Assembly: GCA_902474785.1 (NCBI GenBank) | Contig: CABRXB010000021.1 | Span: 1-10,205, forward strand | From: an uncultured Eubacteriales bacterium | GTDB taxonomy: Bacteria > Bacillota > Clostridia > Oscillospirales > Feifaniaceae | Length of the DNA: 10,205 nt | Direction: 5' to 3' | In this document: positions 5,691 to 10,205 of the stretch, piece after piece | How the letters are laid out: the number at the start of each line of letters is the position of its first letter | Position numbering within the stretch: the stretch's first letter is position 1 | The notes under the pieces: generated by a model | What the model was told of the DNA's origin: nothing | The model's database searches: none | Seen by the model: only the letters and a program-made list of their open reading frames with translations | Translations under genes and position numbers: made by a program

Positions 5691-6847
5691 GACGATATGT
5701 GATTCACCCGGGGGACTACGCCATCGGGGAAAACGAAAAGCTGTATGGCGACATGGCAAAAAAGGGGTGGAAGCTGCGGCGCAGGGGCGTCTACCTGAGC
5801 TCCTTTGAACGCTGCCAACCGCAGGAGCTGCGCTACCGCATCGAGCTCTCCTCCCCCGATCTCTTTGACGACGATCTGGAGCTGCCCGACGAGCAGCGCG
5901 CCCTGTATGAAGAAAGCGGCTGGCAGTTTGTCTCGCGGTCGGGGCTTGTCAACATCTTCTGCGCGCCGGCGGGCGACGACGCGCCCGAGTTTTACAGCGA
6001 TCCGCGCCACCAGGCGGCCACGCTGAAGGCGCTGCGGCGCAGCTATCTGCACAGTTGGATTCCCCCGCTTCTCTTGCTCGGGCTTCAGCTGCTCTTTGCC
6101 GCGGGCATGGCAAACGACAGCGTGAGCCTTGCGCTGCGCCGCTGGCGCAGCGAGCTGCAACTGGCGGCTGTGCGCGACACCGCCTTTGTGTTGATGGTCG
6201 GCCTGCTCCTGCTCTGGGGGGTCTACGCCCTGCTCCACGGCCTGTTGTGCAGCTCGCTGCTCTATCACCGCCTAAAGCGCGGACTGCCGCTCGACCATGA
6301 ACCCAAAAAGCGCCGCCTGCTCCACCGCGCCGTAAACGGCGCGCTGCTGCTGTGCTGCGCGACATGCTGCCTGCTGGCGCTGTTCCAGTGGCAGGGGACG
6401 CAGCGCACGCCTCTGCCCGATGCGACGCGCGACCCCTATCTGCTGCTGTTTGATCTGGGCTACGAGGGCGAGCGATCCTTTCTGCTGCACGCGTCAAACG
6501 GCAACGACGTTGTCGCCACCCGCTCGCTGGCGGCACAGGTCTGGGACGCGCGCGAAAGCATGGATTGCGGCGACGACTACGTCTGGATTTACCAGGATGT
6601 CTACCTTTTGCAAAACGAGCGGCAGGCCAAAGCCATCGTGCCCGCGCTCATGACCTGCGCCACCTTTGCCGACGGCCCGCAGAGCTTCACGCCGGTCTCG
6701 GCGCCGGGGCTCGACCTGGCCTATGAGAGCGGGTTTGACTACATCGCGGTCAAGGGCAACTGTGTGAGTTACATCACCTTTTCCAGCGGGAACGACGTCG
6801 ACCTGCTGGCCGCCCTCTCCGCCAAGTGGAACGCGACTGCGCCCTGA
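5687..6847 (+). CDS. DUF2812 domain membrane protein
   Basis: The protein has 386 residues. An N-terminal cytosolic DUF2812 domain (residues 1-105) shows the family pattern: an early 'EKLYGDMAKKGWKL', then 'GVYLSSFERCQPQELRYRIEL' and 'ESGWQFVSRSGLVNIFCAP'. Hydrophobic segments lie at about 124-141, 166-194 and 217-234, followed by a ~150-residue C-terminal domain of unknown fold, probably outside the membrane. DUF2812 genes are regularly found directly after padR genes in Firmicutes. The biochemical function is unknown; a role as sensor or effector at the membrane linked to the PadR regulator is inferred. Its ATG overlaps the padR stop, with GGAGGAG just upstream inside padR. No terminator lies close behind it; the first strong one is at 7427-7467. 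Confidence 0.85.
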   Translation: MRRYVIHPGDYAIGENEKLYGDMAKKGWKLRRRGVYLSSFERCQPQELRYRIELSSPDLFDDDLELPDEQRALYEESGWQFVSRSGLVNIFCAPAGDDAPEFYSDPRHQAATLKALRRSYLHSWIPPLLLLGLQLLFAAGMANDSVSLALRRWRSELQLAAVRDTAFVLMVGLLLLWGVYALLHGLLCSSLLYHRLKRGLPLDHEPKKRRLLHRAVNGALLLCCATCCLLALFQWQGTQRTPLPDATRDPYLLLFDLGYEGERSFLLHASNGNDVVATRSLAAQVWDARESMDCGDDYVWIYQDVYLLQNERQAKAIVPALMTCATFADGPQSFTPVSAPGLDLAYESGFDYIAVKGNCVSYITFSSGNDVDLLAALSAKWNATAP

Positions 6848-7360
6848 GGCGTCGCCGCGCAAGCGAGCGGAAGCGCCGGGCAGCCGCATTTCGTCTCTTT
6901 CACGGAAATCTCCCCAGAGGCGGCAGAGAGCCGCAGGGCGGCGCCTGGCGCATTGCAGCACCGGCCGCTTACGGGAAAATCCATAAAATCCATGCAGTGC
7001 GCTTCGTTCAAAGTTTGGTGGGTGCGCTTGCCGCCGCTTGTCGCCCATTCGGGCCTGGCATCCAGCCGTGTTTCAAGCTGGGCTTGAATATGACGTTGAG
7101 AAAGAGCACGCACTGCCCAAAAACTCGACGCAAAGGCTGGGCACGGGCGTCTGCGTTCGCGGCGCTGCCCGTCACAGGGCAGCGCAGATGCGGTTCTGTC
7201 CGGCAGAGGACAAGCGCCGCAGGTCTCCCGGGAAATAACCGCAACTGTTTTCTAAAAGCCGGTCAAAATCCATTTCCTCCCAATTCCATCCCGGGCGCAG
7301 AGAGCGCGGTGGGTTTGACTGTTTGAATGCAAGGGGCGCGCTGCAAAAGCGCCCGCTCTT
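6848..7360. other. Gene-free stretch with hairpins downstream of the DUF2812 gene
   Basis: No open frame here has a recognisable motif or ribosome binding site. Inverted repeats seen are TTCAAG-CTGGG-CTTGAA (7072-7088), CGCTGCCC-GTCACA-GGGCAGCG (7163-7184, with outer TCTG/CAGA arms) and GGGCGC/GCGCCC (7334-7354). The last is followed by the T-rich CTCTTCTTTT and may be a weak terminator on the + strand. Confidence 0.6.
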
Positions 7361-7365
7361 CTTTT
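7334..7365 (+). terminator. Weak intrinsic terminator candidate
   Basis: GGGCGC (7334-7339) and GCGCCC (7349-7354) form a 6-bp GC stem with a 9-nt loop, followed by GCTCTTCTTTT on the + strand. It could end read-through from the DUF2812 gene, but the T-run is interrupted and the distance from the gene is almost 500 bp. Confidence 0.4.
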
Positions 7366-7392
7366 GAAAACAGCCTCTGCCTTTGGTATAAC
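7364..7392 (+). promoter_or_regulatory. Promoter candidate in front of a short terminator-ended transcript
   Basis: TTGAAA (7364-7369), a 17-bp spacer and TATAAC (7387-7392) resemble a sigma-A promoter. Transcription would begin near 7399 and meet the strong terminator at 7427-7467 after only ~28 nt. No open frame of useful length lies between. Confidence 0.5.
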
Positions 7393-7426
7393 GTTTATAA
7401 CCCAATGCCATCACAACAGCAAAAGA

Positions 7427-7467
7427 AGCCCGCGCAGGGGAAGACCTCCCCTGCGCGGGCTCTTTTT
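7427..7467. terminator. Strong bidirectional intrinsic terminator
   Basis: AGCCCGCGCAGGGGA (7427-7441) and its exact reverse complement (7447-7461) form a 15-bp perfect stem with a 5-nt loop. CTTTTT follows on the + strand and TCTTTT on the - strand. It lies between convergent genes (DUF2812 on +, mutY on -), so it can stop transcription from both sides, although both stop codons are over 340 bp away. Confidence 0.9.
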
Positions 7468-7809
7468 CCATCAACAAAATTAAGGCGCGCTCCAAACGGG
7501 CGGCAACTTTTCCTGCCGCGCGTGCCGGCAGGTATCAGGCAGGTTGGCCGCTGAGAACCCGGCTTGCAACCAAAGCGTCCGTCAGAACGCCCTTTTCCCC
7601 TTTTGATCTTTCAAAGGGCCTTATGCCCCGCGTTCATAAACGCTGTGATCTGAAAGCTGCTTGTCCTTTTGTCTTCACAAGGCGTTGTGTGCGGCTTTTC
7701 ACGCGACCATTTCCAAATTTCTTCGGGCAACTGCTTTTGCAGCCATGCCCCCCTGCATTTCAGGCGGTCGGTAGGGCCTGTTTTCGCTGCGCTTTCCGGG
7801 CTGCACGCT
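7468..7809. other. Gene-free stretch downstream of mutY
   Basis: About 340 bp with no credible gene on either strand. An imperfect hairpin CCCTTT/AAAGGG lies near 7598-7618 without a T-run. The mutY message (minus strand) would run through this region to the bidirectional terminator at 7427-7467. Confidence 0.55.
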
Positions 7810-8856
7810 TCAGCCGAGGTAGGCACGGTAGGCGGAGGGGACGGCGTAGCCCTCCCCTCTCTGCGCGTCGCTCGTCCAGTGCCAGTCGCCCTGCAGCCCG
7901 TCGCGCTGCGCAAGCTCCACGCGCCAGCCTGTCATGTGCCACTCCACATGGGTAAACACATGCTTTGCCTTTGGCAGCGCCGCCATGTCAAGCACGCTCC
8001 CGCCCAGGTCTCGCACCACTTCGCGCACCTGCCGCTCCGACAGATGGCCCTGCATTGCAAGCGGCTCCCACAGCCCCGCCAGAAGCCCTTTTTCCGGCCG
8101 CTGCCGCAGCGCCACACCGTCGCCGCAGCACAGCAGCACCACGGTTTTGCGCTCGATGCGGCGGGCCTTCTTCTCCTTTTTCACGGGCAGCGCCTCCTGC
8201 CGTCCCTCGCGCGCGGCGGCGCACAGGGATAATGCAGGACAGCTCTCGCAAAGCGGCCTGCCGTTTGGCAGGCACACGGTGGCCCCAAGCTCCATGAGCG
8301 CCTGCGTGAAATCGCCCGCACGGTCTTTTGGCATCAGGCCCTCGACCATGCCCGCCACCTCTTTTTTGACGGCGGGCGAGGCGACGTCCTCCTCCATACA
8401 AAGCAGGCGGGAGAAGACGCGCAGCACGTTGCCGTCCACCGCAGCGGCCGGCAGGCCAAAGGCGATGGAGGCCACCGCCCCTGCCGTGTAGTCGCCAATG
8501 CCGGGCAGCTCACGCAGCGCCTTCACGTCGGCGGGCAGCCGCCCGCCGTGGCGCTGCACAACGAGCTGGGCCGCCCTTTGCAGGTTGCGCGCCCTGCTGT
8601 AGTACCCAAGGCCCTGCCACAGCTTCATGAGCTGCGCTTCAGGGGCGTTTGCAAGCGCCTCAAAGTCGGGCAGCGCCGCCACAAAGCGCTCGAAATAGGG
8701 CAGCGCCGCCTCCACCCTCGTCTGTTGCAGCATGAGTTCGCTGACAAGCACCTTATAGGGCGTCGGGTCGGCCCGCCACGGCAGGCTGCGCGCATGCCGC
8801 TCATACCACGGCAGCAGCAAATCAGGCAGGGTCTTCAGGGCGCTGTGCTCACGCAT
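7810..8856 (-). CDS. mutY: Adenine DNA glycosylase MutY (A/G-specific)
   Basis: The 348-residue protein removes adenine misincorporated opposite 8-oxoguanine in base excision repair. The catalytic Glu is in 'VSELMLQQTRVEAALPYFERF' (E40). The helix-hairpin-helix is 'LPGIGDYTAGAVASIAFG' (residues 117-134) and the catalytic Asp follows in 'VDGNVLRVFSR' (D141). The iron-sulfur cluster ligands are C195, C203, C206 and C212, with the 'CLPNG' spacing common in Firmicutes. The C-terminal NUDIX-like domain (about 235-348) that recognises 8-oxoG has 'GLLAGLWEPL' and the 'VFTHVEWHM' loop. Length and all key residues look intact. The ATG at 8856 overlaps the end of the upstream DUF3048 gene by 8 nt, with AGGGGGA as the ribosome binding site inside that gene, so translation is probably coupled. 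Confidence 0.97.
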   Translation of the reverse strand: MREHSALKTLPDLLLPWYERHARSLPWRADPTPYKVLVSELMLQQTRVEAALPYFERFVAALPDFEALANAPEAQLMKLWQGLGYYSRARNLQRAAQLVVQRHGGRLPADVKALRELPGIGDYTAGAVASIAFGLPAAAVDGNVLRVFSRLLCMEEDVASPAVKKEVAGMVEGLMPKDRAGDFTQALMELGATVCLPNGRPLCESCPALSLCAAAREGRQEALPVKKEKKARRIERKTVVLLCCGDGVALRQRPEKGLLAGLWEPLAMQGHLSERQVREVVRDLGGSVLDMAALPKAKHVFTHVEWHMTGWRVELAQRDGLQGDWHWTSDAQRGEGYAVPSAYRAYLG

Positions 8857-9997
8857 GGGGCGCGTCCCCCTGGCCCGACTGCGCGTCGGGCTCGTCTGTC
8901 GTCTGCTGCGCGGGGTCGGCGTAGGTCACATCGCTGCCCGGCTTTACCACGCAAATCCACATGCGCCCCCTGTTGACTGTGAGCGGTTTGCCGGCCTCAT
9001 CGGTGAACACAAAAAAGTCGGTGTCGCTCTTTTTGCTCCAATGGATGGCGCAGCCCGCCCCCTGCGAGAAATAAAGGCCCTCGCCGCTGCCGGTGGTGGT
9101 CACCTCGATGTGCCCGGCCTCGTCGCCCACCGCCTTGTGCAAGGCGAAGAGCACAAAGAGGTTGTCCGCCTCGATCTGCTCGCCCGTCGTGTCGTCGACA
9201 TGGGGCGCGCCGTATTGACTGCGCACATAGCAGCCCTTGTCCGCATCATAGACAAATTCGGGCTTGATGTATTTGGAAAAGGGCACGGTGACAATCGTCC
9301 CCGGCAGCGCGCCGGGAGCCGCCGGCTCCTCTTGCTCGTCGCGAAAGGTGAAAAAGGCCTCTTTGCTCTCGAGCTCTGTGCGGCGGTCGAGCTTTTTGAT
9401 GGCGGCCTTGACCTTTTCCCCGCTGGTGAAGACGCTGTGCTCATAGCCCGCGCTCTTGATGCGGTCTTTGTCTCTCCAATAGATCAGGTTGTGGATGTCG
9501 CCTTCCATGCCGTTCATGGTGTCGAGCTTGTTTTGCTTGATGTAGATGTAAGCGGCGTCGCTGCCGCCATAGTGCAGAATGATGGGGTCGAGCGGGCGCG
9601 CCAGCTTGAAATAGTAGTCGCGCGCCGAGCGCACCGAGCCGATCTCGGGGATGTCCTCATAGTCGTAAAAGACCGCGATGATGCGGTTGATCTCTCCCTC
9701 GGCCAAGACCTCGATCGCCCCGTCGTAGTTTGACAGGCCGCGCGGCGGCGTGGCCTGCTTGAGATTGTTGATCATGACGGCGATGGGCCGCTGCAGGGTA
9801 TAGGAGGGGTCTTCACGCAGACCCGTGAGGGGGTTGATCTCGCCCTTGAGAGCGGGCTCGTTTTGCCCGTCGCCGGGCAGCTTGTCCGGTTCAACGGGGG
9901 CCAGCGTTTCGGTGTCGTCGCCGCCGCAGGCGGCCAAACAGAGAAGCAGCAGCAGCGTCAGCAGCAGCGCCGCGCCGCGCAGATGGGACTTTTGCAT
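8849..9997 (-). CDS. DUF3048 (YerB-like) lipoprotein
   Basis: The 382-residue protein starts at ATG 9997. AAAAGGAG lies about 10 nt upstream, and the N-terminus is a lipoprotein signal: 'MQKSHLRG', a Leu-rich core and the lipobox 'LAAC' with Cys24 as the lipidated residue. Starts further up (to 10117) would put 40 residues before the signal and overlap the promoter. After a short acidic linker comes 'NPLTGL' (55-60), then the first DUF3048 half with 'RPIAVMINNLKQATPPRGLS' and 'IGSVRSARDYYFKLA'. The second half (about 200-355) ends with 'VNRGRMWICVV'. The tail (355-382) is polar. The family includes B. subtilis YerB; it is anchored on the outer face of the membrane and its function is not established. 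The gene shares its transcript with mutY. Confidence 0.92.
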   Translation of the reverse strand: MQKSHLRGAALLLTLLLLLCLAACGGDDTETLAPVEPDKLPGDGQNEPALKGEINPLTGLREDPSYTLQRPIAVMINNLKQATPPRGLSNYDGAIEVLAEGEINRIIAVFYDYEDIPEIGSVRSARDYYFKLARPLDPIILHYGGSDAAYIYIKQNKLDTMNGMEGDIHNLIYWRDKDRIKSAGYEHSVFTSGEKVKAAIKKLDRRTELESKEAFFTFRDEQEEPAAPGALPGTIVTVPFSKYIKPEFVYDADKGCYVRSQYGAPHVDDTTGEQIEADNLFVLFALHKAVGDEAGHIEVTTTGSGEGLYFSQGAGCAIHWSKKSDTDFFVFTDEAGKPLTVNRGRMWICVVKPGSDVTYADPAQQTTDEPDAQSGQGDAPHA

Positions 9998-10088
9998 GGG
10001 ATACCCGCTCCTTTTCATCATTTCAATCATCCATGGATCGGCAGCGCAACGTCCGGCCGTCCAGCTTTTGCATGAGGTCAGCTTTTCC

Positions 10089-10117
10089 ATTGTAGCGCAA
10101 AAGGCAGCAAAGAGCAA
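10089..10117 (-). promoter_or_regulatory. Promoter for the DUF3048-mutY transcript
   Basis: TTGCTC (10117-10112), a 17-bp spacer and TACAAT (10094-10089) on the minus strand. The -10 box is nearly perfect and the -35 box is moderate. The start near 10082 gives a leader of ~85 nt. The remaining 10118-10205 shows no gene that I can support. Confidence 0.7.
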
Positions 10118-10205
10118 GAAAAAGACGCTGGCCCCGCACGGCGCGCCGAGTTGACCGGCTGGGATGTGGCGCGGCGTTCTGGCGGGGCCGGGCCGGAAAA
10201 GGCGA

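Noticed and set aside
5591..6268. 225-residue minus-strand open frame
   Set aside because: Antisense to padR and the DUF2812 gene; low-complexity shadow composition.
6826..7326. 166-residue plus-strand open frame after the DUF2812 gene
   Set aside because: It overlaps the DUF2812 3' end, has no ribosome binding site or motif, and crosses several hairpins.
8855..9733. 292-residue plus-strand open frame
   Set aside because: Antisense to the DUF3048 gene, which has a clear signal peptide, domain motifs and ribosome binding site.
9998..10117. Upstream start adding 40 residues to the DUF3048 protein
   Set aside because: It would overlap the promoter and put the lipoprotein signal sequence internally; the ATG at 9997 has a good ribosome binding site and lipobox spacing.

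Overview
The window looks like a GC-rich, low-GC-lineage-derived bacterium of the Firmicutes, most likely a Clostridia/Oscillospiraceae-type anaerobe. The reasons are the strong AGGAGG-type ribosome binding sites, consensus TTGACA-17-TATAAT-type promoters, an FMN riboswitch with a RibU-type ECF transporter, a PadR/DUF2812 pair, and a YerB-like DUF3048 lipoprotein next to mutY. No ribosomal RNA, tRNA, insertion sequence, phage gene or CRISPR array was found. The species cannot be named from this sequence. Layout: (1) 2-433 (+) is the 3' end of a class I/II aminotransferase gene, followed by an intrinsic terminator at 526-557. (2) About 615-1500 is a protein-free tandem repeat array: short degenerate units of roughly 19 bp organised into a higher-order 182-bp period. 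(3) 1534-4129 (-) is a transport region. A MATE exporter gene (2460-3845) has its own strong promoter and a long structured leader that resembles a guanidine-IV (mepA-motif) riboswitch. Directly downstream is ribU (1534-2193), with a textbook FMN riboswitch. The ribU promoter lies inside the last codons and stop codon of the MATE gene. (4) 4142-5250 is about 1.1 kb with no recognisable gene and several hairpins. (5) 5267-6847 (+) is a PadR-family repressor gene and a translationally coupled DUF2812 membrane protein gene, behind a promoter with a palindrome at its start point. (6) 6848-7809 is a second gene-free stretch. It holds several hairpins, a consensus-like promoter and a very strong bidirectional terminator that together could make a roughly 70-nt RNA. 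(7) 7810-10117 (-) is a two-gene unit: a DUF3048 lipoprotein gene and mutY, overlapping by 8 nt, with a promoter at 10089-10117. How it works together: most of the regulatory information here is carried by RNA leaders. The FMN riboswitch can be read mechanistically. A 10-nt segment on the 5' side of its closing stem is fully complementary to a segment in the downstream terminator, giving mutually exclusive antiterminated and terminated states. The same terminator probably also ends the MATE transcript. The most unusual items are the 182-bp repeat array, the MATE leader and the short promoter-terminator cassette. No clearly new multi-gene system such as defence or biosynthesis is visible.
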